DNA of 64,000 nucleotides from JACVRW01 sp963751835 (GTDB lineage: Bacteria > Actinomycetota > Thermoleophilia > Solirubrobacterales > Thermoleophilaceae), in NCBI GenBank assembly GCA_963751835.1, contig CAVVWD010000024.1:1-64000 (forward strand), given 5' to 3'. The notes below the pieces were generated by a model. The model was not told where the DNA came from. It saw only the letters and a program-made list of their open reading frames with translations, and ran no database searches. The position numbers and the translations under genes are program-made. Of the stretch, positions 51,615 to 58,407 are shown piece by piece. Every line of letters starts with the position of its first letter. The stretch's first letter is position 1.

Positions 51615-52861
51615 GTGGCGGGTCCGGCGACGGCGGGCGCCGGTGATACGTCCTGCTCGTCGGGCTTGAAGCGGTTCAGCTCGCGCACCGCGATCACCAT
51701 CTTGTGTACCTCGTCCGGCCCGTCGGCGATGCGCAGCCAGCGGCCCTGGCGCCACATCGCGGCGAGCGGCGTGTCGTCGGACATCCCGAGGGCGCCGTGC
51801 ACCTGCATGGCGCGGTCGAGCACGCGCTGATGCATCTGCGCGGCGATCACCTTGATCATCGAGATCTCCTGACGGGCGGCCCGCTTGCCCGCGGTGTCCA
51901 TCTTCCATGCGGCGTGCAGCACCATCAGCCGCGCCTGGTCGATCTCCATCCTCGACTTGGCGACGAAGTCCTGGACGAACTGCTTCTCGGCGAGCGGGCC
52001 GCCGAACGCTTCGCGGCCGTACGCGCGCCGGCACATGAGCTCGAAGGCACGCTCGGCCGAGCCGATCGCGCGCATGCAGTGGTGGATGCGCCCCGGCCCG
52101 AGCCGGTCCTGCGCGATGGCGAAACCGCCGCCGCGACTGCCGAGCAGGTTGGCGGCGGGCACGCGGCAGTCCTCGTAGAGGACCTCCCAGTGCCCCGGTC
52201 CCTCGTCGTGCCCCATCACCGGCACGGGCCGCACGCCGGTGAAACCGGGCGTGTCGAGCGGCACGAGGATCATCGATGCGCGCTTGTGCGGCGGCGCGTC
52301 CGGGTCCGTGACGACCATCGCGATCGCGACCTCGGCTCCGTTGTAGCCCGAGGTGAACCACTTGTGCCCATTGATCACCCACTCGTCGCCATCCAGCTCG
52401 GCGCGCGACACGAGCCGGGTCGGGTCGGAGCCTGCGGTATTCGGCTCGGTCATCGAGAAGCAGGAGCGGATCTCACCCTCGAGCAGCGGCGTCAGCCAGC
52501 GCTCCTTTTGCTCGTCGCCGCCGTGCTCGGCGAGGATCTCCATGTTGCCGGTGTCGGGCGCCGCGCAGTTGAAGACCATGGGCGCCACGCCGCTGCGGCC
52601 CATCTGCTCGCAGAGCATCCCGTACTCCCAGTTGGTGAGCCCGGGCCCGTAGCGCTCGTCGGGCATGAACAGGTTCCAGAGCCCCTCGCCCTTCGCCCGC
52701 TCGCGCAGCTCGACGAGGATCTCGGGGTAGGCGCTGCCCGGCCGCACCTCGCTGTCGAGCGCCTCCAGCGCCTGCGCCTCGACGGGGTCGACGTGCTCCT
52801 CCATGAAGCCGCGTACGCGCTCGAGGAGGTTGGCCACGCGCTCCGATGGTGCGAATTCCAT
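51611..52861 (-). CDS. acyl-CoA dehydrogenase (ACAD10/11-like)
   Basis: A 416-residue enzyme with FSMTEPNTAGSDPTRLVSRA, HKWFTSGYNGAEVAIAMVV, GPGRIHHCMRAIGSAERAFE and MQVHGALGMSDDTPLAAMWRQGR, features of the long ACAD10/11-type subfamily. ATG 52861. Forms a two-gene operon with the downstream acyl-CoA dehydrogenase; no thioesterase, CoA ligase or enoyl-CoA hydratase is adjacent. Confidence 0.92.
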   Translation of the reverse strand: MEFAPSERVANLLERVRGFMEEHVDPVEAQALEALDSEVRPGSAYPEILVELRERAKGEGLWNLFMPDERYGPGLTNWEYGMLCEQMGRSGVAPMVFNCAAPDTGNMEILAEHGGDEQKERWLTPLLEGEIRSCFSMTEPNTAGSDPTRLVSRAELDGDEWVINGHKWFTSGYNGAEVAIAMVVTDPDAPPHKRASMILVPLDTPGFTGVRPVPVMGHDEGPGHWEVLYEDCRVPAANLLGSRGGGFAIAQDRLGPGRIHHCMRAIGSAERAFELMCRRAYGREAFGGPLAEKQFVQDFVAKSRMEIDQARLMVLHAAWKMDTAGKRAARQEISMIKVIAAQMHQRVLDRAMQVHGALGMSDDTPLAAMWRQGRWLRIADGPDEVHKMVIAVRELNRFKPDEQDVSPAPAVAGPAT

Positions 52862-52890
52862 AGGGCGGGGAGCCTACCTGCCGACGGGTG

Positions 52891-53385
52891 TCAACCGCCC
52901 TGGAGGAGCAGCCACGCGATCAGCGCGGCGAGACCGCCGCCCAGCAGGACGGTTACCAGCAGGACGACCGGGTTCGGGCCGCGCGATGCGCCCGCTCGCG
53001 TGGGCGCGAGCTCGGCCTCGAGCAGCACGTCACGGGCCGCTTCGGCGCCCGCCTGGGGCACGAGCACGTCGCGCGGGCCGGCGGCGAGATAGTCCGGGAC
53101 GTCGAAGCCCGCGGTCCGCCGCAGCACGCTGGGCACCCCCTCCTCCAGCAGCAGGTTCTGGATCAGCTCGGCCTCGGGCTGGTTGCGCCCGCCGGCCACG
53201 CGCACGAGCTCGCCCTCGGTGTAGGACGGGTTGATCTTGCGCGCCTTCTCATGGGCGTCGCTCAGCGGAGCCTCGATCGGCTCGCCGGCCTCGACGAGCG
53301 GCATGCCGCACCCGGCGCAGAAGGCGCTCCCTTGGGTCTGGCCCTTGCCGCAGGAGGGACAGGTGAGCTCAGGCGGTGAGGACAA
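52891..53385 (-). CDS. zinc-ribbon/DUF2007-type protein with C-terminal membrane helix
   Basis: A 164-residue protein: zinc ribbon CPSCGKGQTQGSAFCAGCG (four Cys, residues 9-27), a central domain (about 60-125) with ELVRVAGGRNQPEAELIQNLLLEEGVPSVLRR resembling DUF2007 signal-transducing domains, and one C-terminal helix (PVVLLVTVLLGGGLAALIAWLLL). Tail-anchored topology with the ribbon inside. Its start overlaps the end of the Mec-like peptidase gene by 17 bases, so the two are co-expressed. Confidence 0.78.
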   Translation of the reverse strand: MSSPPELTCPSCGKGQTQGSAFCAGCGMPLVEAGEPIEAPLSDAHEKARKINPSYTEGELVRVAGGRNQPEAELIQNLLLEEGVPSVLRRTAGFDVPDYLAAGPRDVLVPQAGAEAARDVLLEAELAPTRAGASRGPNPVVLLVTVLLGGGLAALIAWLLLQGG

Positions 53386-53761
53386 GGTCCTCCTCTCGGA
53401 CCGCTCCGTCGGCGATTCGCCACGCGCGGATCACGGGGGCAGCCCCGTTCTCGAGCGACACGATCAGGTAGGTCCAGTGCGGGTAGGTCGCGAGGTTGAT
53501 GTCGGTCTGCGAGGGCTCCGCCGGACTGCGGGGGTGCGAGTGGTAGATGCCGACCTCGAAGCCGTCGTCGTCGAGCTCGTTGGCGGCGAACAGGCTGCGG
53601 TCGTCGAGCTCGTAGCCGTACGGCGAGTGGCGCTCGTTCTCGGCGCGGAAGACCTGCTGGACCTCGCCGGCCTGAGCGCTCAGATAGCCGCAGCACTCGT
53701 TCGGCGATTCGTCCCGGGCGTGCGCCACGAGCTCGTCCCAGTGGGCCTGCGAGATCCTCAC
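53369..53761 (-). CDS. mec: JAMM/Mov34 metallopeptidase, Mec-type (CysO-cysteine peptidase)
   Basis: A 130-residue JAB1/MPN domain. The zinc motif is GIYHSHPRSPAEPSQTD (H-x-H-P-x9-D) with the upstream catalytic Glu in ESPNECCGYL. LATYPHWTYLIVSLENG and the end IADGAVREEDLVL match Mycobacterium Mec, which releases cysteine from the CysO carrier. CysM and CysO homologues lie 3-4.6 kb away on the same strand, which supports this role. GTG 53761 is the start. Deubiquitinase-like trimming of the CysO C-terminus is another possibility. Confidence 0.82.
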   Translation of the reverse strand: MRISQAHWDELVAHARDESPNECCGYLSAQAGEVQQVFRAENERHSPYGYELDDRSLFAANELDDDGFEVGIYHSHPRSPAEPSQTDINLATYPHWTYLIVSLENGAAPVIRAWRIADGAVREEDLVLTA

Positions 53762-53785
53762 TGTGCGAAGGCTAGTGTGCGGAGC

Positions 53786-54331
53786 GTGGCCACCTTCGTG
53801 ACCAGACGCGCTGCCCTCGGCGGCGCTGCGGCCGTGGTGCTCGCGTCTTGCGGAGGCGGCGATCCCCCGCCCAGCACCGGCCCGCGGCCGGGCTCGGGGG
53901 CCGCGCTGCTCGGCTCGCTGCTCGCGCTCGAGCGGGCCGTGATCGCGGCCTACGAGACCTCCGCCGAGGTGCTGCGGGGCGACGCGCTCCGCTACGCGGC
54001 CGTGGCCCGCGGCCACGAGGAGAACCACGTGCGCTTCCTCGAACAGGCGATCCGCGACCTGGGCGGCGAGCCACCGGCCGGCCGCTCGGCGGAGGAGTAC
54101 GAGCGCACCTTCCCGCGCCTGAGGAGCCAGGAGGACGGGCTGCGCTTCCTCGAGGACCTCGAGGAGCGCCAGGTGCGCGCATATCTGGAGGCGCTCGCGG
54201 AGCTGCCCGATCGCGACCTGCGGCTGTCGATCGCCGGCATCGGCGCCGACGAGGGCTCGCAGCTGGCCGTGATCCGGGTGCTGGGGGGACGGCCCGCCTC
54301 ACCGCACCCGTTCGAGACCGGGGCCCTGTGA
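53786..54331 (+). CDS. Tat-exported ferritin-like lipoprotein, first of four
   Basis: A 181-residue protein. The signal has twin arginines (VTRRAALGGAAAVVLASCGGG) and a lipobox Cys near residue 21. The mature four-helix domain has LALERAVIAAYE and HEENHVRFLEQAIRDLGG (Glu and E-x-x-H metal ligands), then FLEDLEERQVRAYLEAL; its second E-x-x-H site reads EGSQ, so one iron ligand is changed. Ends PHPFETGAL. Likely a DUF4439/Ferritin_2-type protein. GTG 53786 has TAGTGT about 10 bases upstream, suggesting a leaderless start. Divergent from mec. Confidence 0.78.
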   Translation: MATFVTRRAALGGAAAVVLASCGGGDPPPSTGPRPGSGAALLGSLLALERAVIAAYETSAEVLRGDALRYAAVARGHEENHVRFLEQAIRDLGGEPPAGRSAEEYERTFPRLRSQEDGLRFLEDLEERQVRAYLEALAELPDRDLRLSIAGIGADEGSQLAVIRVLGGRPASPHPFETGAL

Positions 54332-54843
54332 GGGAGCCGAGCACGCGGCGGACGGTCCTGGCCGGCGCCGGCGCCGGCGCGCTGGCGCTCGCAGCGCTCA
54401 CACCGGCGGTGGCCGCGCAGTCCGAGCGCTCGGACGTCGAGATCATCGAGGAGCTGCTCACGTTCGAGCACCGGCTCGAGTCGGCATACGCGGCCGCGCT
54501 CCGGCGCGACGCGATCGACGTCGAGCTCGGCGAGCTGCTGCGAAACCAGGAGCGCGAGCACATCCGGGCGCTGGAACAGGTCCTGCGGGGGATGGGCAGC
54601 CGCTCGCCGCGGGCGACCGTGCCCCCACCCGAGCTCGGCTCGGCGCTCCGCGGCCGCGACACCTTCGCGCGCTTCGCGCTCGACCTCGAGCAGCGGGCGA
54701 CCTCGTCCTACGTCGACGCGGCGGGCGGCATCTCCGCCCCTGGGCTCCGCCGTCCACTCGGATCGATCATGGCCTGCGAGGCGGCGCACCAGGTGGCACT
54801 GCGCTCGGCGGCAGGCCTGCCGCTGCTGGCGCCCGCACGCTGA
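54328..54843 (+). CDS. Tat-exported ferritin-like protein, second of four
   Basis: 171 residues. Tat signal STRRTVLAGAGAGALALAALTPAVAA (cleavage near Ala-Gln) without lipobox. Both halves of the ferritin-like bundle carry ligands: LLTFEHRLESAYAAAL and NQEREHIRALEQVLRGMG, then FALDLEQRATSSYVDAAGG and MACEAAHQVALRSAAG. GTG 54328 overlaps the first gene's stop (GTGA). Unlike the other three it lacks the C-terminal P-x-P-D-A-[YF]-x-T-G motif. Confidence 0.78.
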   Translation: MREPSTRRTVLAGAGAGALALAALTPAVAAQSERSDVEIIEELLTFEHRLESAYAAALRRDAIDVELGELLRNQEREHIRALEQVLRGMGSRSPRATVPPPELGSALRGRDTFARFALDLEQRATSSYVDAAGGISAPGLRRPLGSIMACEAAHQVALRSAAGLPLLAPAR

Positions 54844-54920
54844 TCCGTCCTCCCGTGGCGCGCCCGGTGATCCGCACTTCCCTGGCGCGCCCGCGCTGAT
54901 CCACCCTTCCCCCGCGCCCG
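54841..54920. repeat. degenerate tandem repeat between ferritin-like genes
   Basis: Two and a half units of about 28 bases starting TGATCCG and ending GGCGCGCCCG (54841-54867, 54868-54896, 54898-54920). They follow the second ferritin-like stop codon directly, in the only real gap of this operon (116 bases). GGGAGG at about 54949-54954 then serves the third gene. Confidence 0.5.
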
Positions 54921-54959
54921 AAGAAAGCCCGGCAAGGGAACCGAGCGTGGGAGGTCGCG

Positions 54960-55550
54960 ATGTCGACATCGCGCAGAGATTTCTTCCGTCTGGCGGGGCT
55001 GGCGACCGCCGGCGGATCGGTCGTGTTCGCCGCCGCGTGCGGCGATGACGACGACAGTGGCGGCGGGTCGACCGCGGCGGTGATGGAGAACGGGGCGGGC
55101 GGCGAGCGCGATGTGATGATCCTGAACGCGGCGCTCGACCTCGAGAACACTGCGATCGCCGCCTACACCGCGGGCGCCGCGCTGCTGAAGGGCCCCGTGC
55201 TCGCGACCGGCAAGCTCTTCCTCGCGCAGGAGCAGGAGCACGCGGCCGGCCTCGCCCAGGCGATCCGCGACCTCGGCGGCACGCCCAACAAGGCCAAGCC
55301 GGCCGCGGCGTACGCCAAGGGCTTTCCGAAGCTGCGCTCGCAGAATGACGTGCTGCGCTTCGCCGTCGACCTCGAGAACACCGCGGTGGCCGCCTACGTG
55401 GACGCCATCCCGAAGCTCTCCGACCCCAAGCTCCGCCAGACGGCCGCAGCGATCAACACCAACGAGGCGGAGCACATCTCCGTGCTCCTCGGCGCGCTCG
55501 GGAAGCCGCCGGTTCCGGACGCCTACGTGACTGGAGGTAAGAGCGCATGA
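54960..55550 (+). CDS. Tat-exported ferritin-like lipoprotein, third of four
   Basis: 196 residues. The best Tat signal of the set, MSTSRRDFFRLAGLATAGG, ends in lipobox FAAACG; an Asp/Gly linker follows. The bundle has LDLENTAIAAYTAGA and AQEQEHAAGLAQAIRDLGG, then VDLENTAVAAYVDAIP and NTNEAEHISVLLGALG, so both di-metal half-sites (E-x6-Y and E-x-x-H) are complete. C-terminus PPVPDAYVTGG. ATG 54960 has GGGAGG just upstream. A role in iron storage, iron oxidation or peroxide defence outside the membrane is inferred from fold only. Confidence 0.82.
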   Translation: MSTSRRDFFRLAGLATAGGSVVFAAACGDDDDSGGGSTAAVMENGAGGERDVMILNAALDLENTAIAAYTAGAALLKGPVLATGKLFLAQEQEHAAGLAQAIRDLGGTPNKAKPAAAYAKGFPKLRSQNDVLRFAVDLENTAVAAYVDAIPKLSDPKLRQTAAAINTNEAEHISVLLGALGKPPVPDAYVTGGKSA

Positions 55551-56164
55551 GCGAGAAGCTCGTGATCATCGACGGGGCGGTCGACACCGCCGTGATCGCC
55601 GAGTACGAGGCCACGCGCCGCGAGGCGGTCCGGCGCGGAATCGTGCTCGGTGGCGCTGTGATCGCCGCCACGGCGATCCCGACGCTCCTGCGCGTACGGA
55701 CCGCATTTGCCCAGTCGGACGGGGACGCCGCGATCCTCGAGGCCGCGGTCGGCCTCGAGCAGACGGCCGTTGTCGCCTATGACGCGGCGGTCGGCTCCGG
55801 CCTGCTCGACGCCACGGTCAAGCCCGTCGCGGAGCTGTTCCGCGACCAGGAACAGGAGCATGTGGACGGCCTCCGCACGGCACTCGACGCGCTCGGCGGC
55901 ATGGCGCCGGCGCCGCCCAAGCCGGCCGAGGTGATGGGGCTCTCGGACCTGAAGAGCCAGGCCGACGTCGCCAACTTCGCCATCGAGCTGGAGAACATGG
56001 CGGTGGCGGCGTACTACGACGCGCACGGCAAGCTGAAGGACCCGAAGCTGCTCGCCACCGGCGCGCAGATCATGGCCAACGAGGGCCAGCACCTGGCCGT
56101 GCTCCGGCCGCTCGTGAACCAGCCTCCCGTTCCCGACGCGTTCGAGACCGGGGGGCAGGCCTGA
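55547..56164 (+). CDS. Tat-exported ferritin-like protein, fourth of four
   Basis: 205 residues. A 25-residue N-terminal segment precedes a Tat-like signal (TRREAVRRGIVLGGAVIAAT ... AFAQS). The bundle shows VGLEQTAVVAYDAAV and RDQEQEHVDGLRTALDALGG, then IELENMAVAAYYDAHG and MANEGQHLAVLRPLVN. C-terminus PPVPDAFETGG resembles the third protein. ATG 55547 overlaps the stop of gene three. Two half-sites complete. Very similar in layout to protein three, so the pair arose by duplication. Confidence 0.8.
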   Translation: MSEKLVIIDGAVDTAVIAEYEATRREAVRRGIVLGGAVIAATAIPTLLRVRTAFAQSDGDAAILEAAVGLEQTAVVAYDAAVGSGLLDATVKPVAELFRDQEQEHVDGLRTALDALGGMAPAPPKPAEVMGLSDLKSQADVANFAIELENMAVAAYYDAHGKLKDPKLLATGAQIMANEGQHLAVLRPLVNQPPVPDAFETGGQA

Positions 56165-56499
56165 GACGGCTCGCCCTCATAGCGCTGTTCCCGCTTGCGC
56201 TCGGGCTCGCCGGCTGCTCGTCCGGCGAGTCCGGCGAGCGCCAGGCCGACGTCCGGGTCGCTGGCTTCCGCTACTCGCCGGTCGCGGTCGAGATCGAGGC
56301 AGGCGGCAGGGTGACATTCGAGAACCTCGACAAGGCGCCGCACACGGCAAGCTCGGACGAGGGCTCCCCTTGGGAGTTCGACACGAAGCGCCTCGAGACG
56401 AGCGACGACGGCACCATCGAGTTCGACGAGCCCGGCAGCTACCCGTACTTCTGCCGCTTTCACCCATTCATGACAGGCACGGTCGAGGTCGTGGAGTAG
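56161..56499 (+). CDS. secreted cupredoxin (plastocyanin-like) lipoprotein, apparent CTG start
   Basis: About 112 residues. The frame gives LRRLALIALFPLALGLAGC, a lipoprotein signal, then a single cupredoxin domain with type-1 copper ligands: His in APHTASSDEG and Cys, His, Met in YFCRFHPFMTG. No ATG, GTG or TTG precedes the signal; the only candidate is CTG 56161, which overlaps the upstream stop as CTGA, just where a GTGA or ATGA would be expected. A sequencing error of G to C is possible. It is in the ferritin-like operon and could exchange electrons with those proteins. Confidence 0.72.
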   Translation: MRRLALIALFPLALGLAGCSSGESGERQADVRVAGFRYSPVAVEIEAGGRVTFENLDKAPHTASSDEGSPWEFDTKRLETSDDGTIEFDEPGSYPYFCRFHPFMTGTVEVVE

Positions 56500-56510
56500 C
56501 CTGCACTGCG

Positions 56511-56705
56511 ATGGGCTTCATCTCGGCACCCGGTCCACTCGAGATCCTCGTGATCCTCGTGGTCGCGTTGCTCGTGCTCGGACCCAAACGGCTCCCGGAG
56601 GCTGCGCGCTCAGTGGGGCGCGGCATGCGCGAGCTGAAGGACTCGCTGTCGGGCATCAACGACGATGACGACGAGGAAGAGCGCGAGCGCGAGCGGCTCG
56701 CCTAA
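56511..56705 (+). CDS. tatA: Sec-independent translocase protein TatA
   Basis: A 64-residue TatA: short N-terminus, one membrane helix (LEILVILVVALLVLG), the FGP-like hinge as LGPKRLPEAARSVGRGMRELKDSL amphipathic helix, then a very acidic tail (NDDDDEEERERER). ATG 56511 lies 11 bases after the cupredoxin stop. Being the last gene of an operon whose first four products have Tat signals suggests a dedicated pore subunit. tatB/tatC are not in the window. Confidence 0.9.
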   Translation: MGFISAPGPLEILVILVVALLVLGPKRLPEAARSVGRGMRELKDSLSGINDDDDEEERERERLA

Positions 56706-56709
56706 GGAC

Positions 56710-57684
56710 CTACCAGAACGAGGCGGTCTCGAGAACGCCCTCGTCCTCTAGCTGCTCGATCGTCTTGGTGTAGACCCCCGAGCTGAGGTACTTCCAGCCG
56801 TCGTCGGGGACGACGAACACGACGTTGCCATCGTCGAGCTCGCTGGCGACCCGCACGCAGATCGAAGCGATCGCGCCCGCGGAGACGCCGACGAACATGC
56901 CCTCCTCCTCGAGCAGCTTCTTCGTCCACACGACCGCGTCGCGGTTGGAGACGAAGATCTTGCGGTCGAGCAGCGACAGGTCGAGGATCGGCGGGATGTA
57001 GCCGTCCTCCAGGGAGCGCAGTCCCTGGACGAGCTCGCCCTGGAGCGGCTCGGCGGCCACGATCAGCGTGTCCGGGTCCACCTCCTTGAGGCGCCGGGCG
57101 TTGCCCATCAGCGTGCCACCGGTCCCGAGCCCAGCCACGAAGGCGGTCACCTCGTCGAGCTCTTCCAGGATCTCGACCGCGGTGCCGTGGTAGTGGGCGT
57201 CCGGGTTCGCCTGGTTGCCGTACTGATAGGGCATGTAGTAGCTCGCGTCGGCCTCGGCCATCTCGAGCGCGAGCGCCACAGCGCCGTTGGAGCCCTGCTC
57301 GCCCGGCGAGTACACGATCTCCGCGCCGAACATGTTCAGCAGCTGCGTGCGCTCGGCCGTCACGTTGTCGGGCATCACGACCTTGAGCGGATAGCCCTTG
57401 CGCCTGCAGATCATCGCCAGCGAGATGCCGGTGTTACCGGAGGTGGGCTCGAGGATCGTCTGGCCCGGGGCGATCAGCCCGTCTTCCTCGGCGCGCTCGA
57501 TCAGCGAGCGCGCTACGCGATCCTTGACCGAGCCGGTGGGGTTGTGGCTCTCGAGCTTCGCGTAGATGCGGACACCGGGCTTCGGGCTCAGCCGCTTGAG
57601 CTCAACCAGCGGCGTGTTGCCGATCGCCTGAACAATGTCGCCGTACTTCCCACCGCACGGCCTGGTGTCGAGGCCTCCCTCCAT
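56710..57684 (-). CDS. cysM: CysM-type cysteine synthase (O-phosphoserine sulfhydrylase)
   Basis: A 324-residue PLP enzyme: Lys54 in NPTGSVKDR, EPTSGNTGISLAMICRRKG, GLGTGGTLMG and VVPDDGWKYLSSGVYT. Closer to mycobacterial CysM than to CysK: YQYGNQANPDAHYHGTA and the Arg in QGLRSLEDGY, which corresponds to the Arg that selects O-phosphoserine in M. tuberculosis CysM. The sulfur donor there is thiocarboxylated CysO, whose homologue is encoded about 430 bases upstream. Convergent with tatA (4-base gap). Start ATG 57684 has GGAGGG upstream. Confidence 0.92.
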   Translation of the reverse strand: MEGGLDTRPCGGKYGDIVQAIGNTPLVELKRLSPKPGVRIYAKLESHNPTGSVKDRVARSLIERAEEDGLIAPGQTILEPTSGNTGISLAMICRRKGYPLKVVMPDNVTAERTQLLNMFGAEIVYSPGEQGSNGAVALALEMAEADASYYMPYQYGNQANPDAHYHGTAVEILEELDEVTAFVAGLGTGGTLMGNARRLKEVDPDTLIVAAEPLQGELVQGLRSLEDGYIPPILDLSLLDRKIFVSNRDAVVWTKKLLEEEGMFVGVSAGAIASICVRVASELDDGNVVFVVPDDGWKYLSSGVYTKTIEQLEDEGVLETASFW

Positions 57685-57687
57685 AAA

Positions 57688-57703
57688 ACTTCAGAAAGTG
57701 TAG
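57688..57703 (-). promoter_or_regulatory. 16-base element upstream of cysM, identical to one upstream of the moeZ-like gene
   Basis: On the minus strand it reads CTACACTTTCTGAAGT and ends four bases before the cysM start, overlapping the region of its ribosome site. The core ACTT-N4-AAGT is palindromic. The same 16 bases occur at 59628-59643. TACACT could also be a -10 hexamer. A shared operator for sulfur genes is inferred. Confidence 0.55.
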
Positions 57704-57757
57704 TACCCCGGTCGAGCCGGCGCGAGCGCGTTCCGGGTGCGATTTGGGGCGACCCGC

Positions 57758-58120
57758 CTACTCCGTGACAACGGTGTCCTCGTGCGAGTAGGCGGGCGCG
57801 CAGCAGCACAGCAACCGCAGGTCCTCGTCGTCCGATGCCCAGAGCTTGTGGCGCACCCCGGGCGCGATCACGACCGTGTCACCCGGCCCGATCTCGCGCT
57901 CCTCATCGCCCAGGCGCATCCGACCGCGCCCGTGCGTGAAGAAGTAGATCTCCTCGGTCGTACGGTGGTAGTGCTCTTGGGTCGATCCGCCGGGCGGCAC
58001 GGTCGCCTCGGCGAGGCTCTGGTTCAGGGCATCGCCGCGCTGCGGGTGCGCCACCTCGCGGATCTCGGAGCCGTCGAGCGTCGTGAACGGCTCGACCCCG
58101 TGGAGGTTCGTGACCTTCAT
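57758..58120 (-). CDS. cupin-domain protein in the cysO operon
   Basis: A 120-residue cupin with metal motif EHYHRTTEEIYFFTHGRGRM and second motif PGVRHKLWASDDEDL; the tail has three consecutive Cys (LLCCCAP). ATG overlaps the cysO stop by four bases, and cysM follows after a 73-base gap. A link to cysteine metabolism (for example a thiol dioxygenase-like or sensory role) is suggested by position and the Cys run, but not shown. Confidence 0.82.
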   Translation of the reverse strand: MKVTNLHGVEPFTTLDGSEIREVAHPQRGDALNQSLAEATVPPGGSTQEHYHRTTEEIYFFTHGRGRMRLGDEEREIGPGDTVVIAPGVRHKLWASDDEDLRLLCCCAPAYSHEDTVVTE

Positions 58121-58392
58121 TCCCCGCCGGCCATCGCCGGCAGGATCACGATCGTGTCGTTCTCGGATACCACTGTGCCGAGCCCGTCGAGCACGCGCAC
58201 GTCCTCGTCGTTCAGGTAGACGTTCACGTAGCGGTTGAGCTCCCCGTCCTCCGAGAAGAGCTGGGACTCGGTGGCCGGGTGCTCGGCGGCAAGCGCGCGG
58301 AGCACCTCGCCGACGTCGGAGCCCGACGCCTCGACCTCCTTGGCGCCGCCGACGGAACCGCGCAGGACGGGAGGGATCTTGATGGTGCTCAT
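58117..58392 (-). CDS. cysO: CysO-type ubiquitin-like sulfur carrier with C-terminal Gly-Gly-Glu
   Basis: A 91-residue beta-grasp MoaD/ThiS-like protein, close to mycobacterial CysO (TIKIPPVLRGSVGGAKEVEAS, RYVNVYLNDEDVRVLDGLG, VILPAMAGG). CysO carries sulfur as a C-terminal thiocarboxylate on Gly-Gly. Here one extra Glu follows (…AGGE), encoded by the GAATGA that overlaps the cupin start. The Glu must presumably be removed before adenylation; the Mec-type JAMM peptidase nearby is a candidate. 15 bases downstream of the moeZ-like gene. Confidence 0.9.
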   Translation of the reverse strand: MSTIKIPPVLRGSVGGAKEVEASGSDVGEVLRALAAEHPATESQLFSEDGELNRYVNVYLNDEDVRVLDGLGTVVSENDTIVILPAMAGGE

Positions 58393-58407
58393 GCTGGGAC
58401 GAGCAGA

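Noticed and set aside
50499..52382. A 627-residue single acyl-CoA dehydrogenase frame
   Set aside because: The upstream part is an out-of-frame reading of the second acyl-CoA dehydrogenase; the two genes overlap by four bases as separate products.
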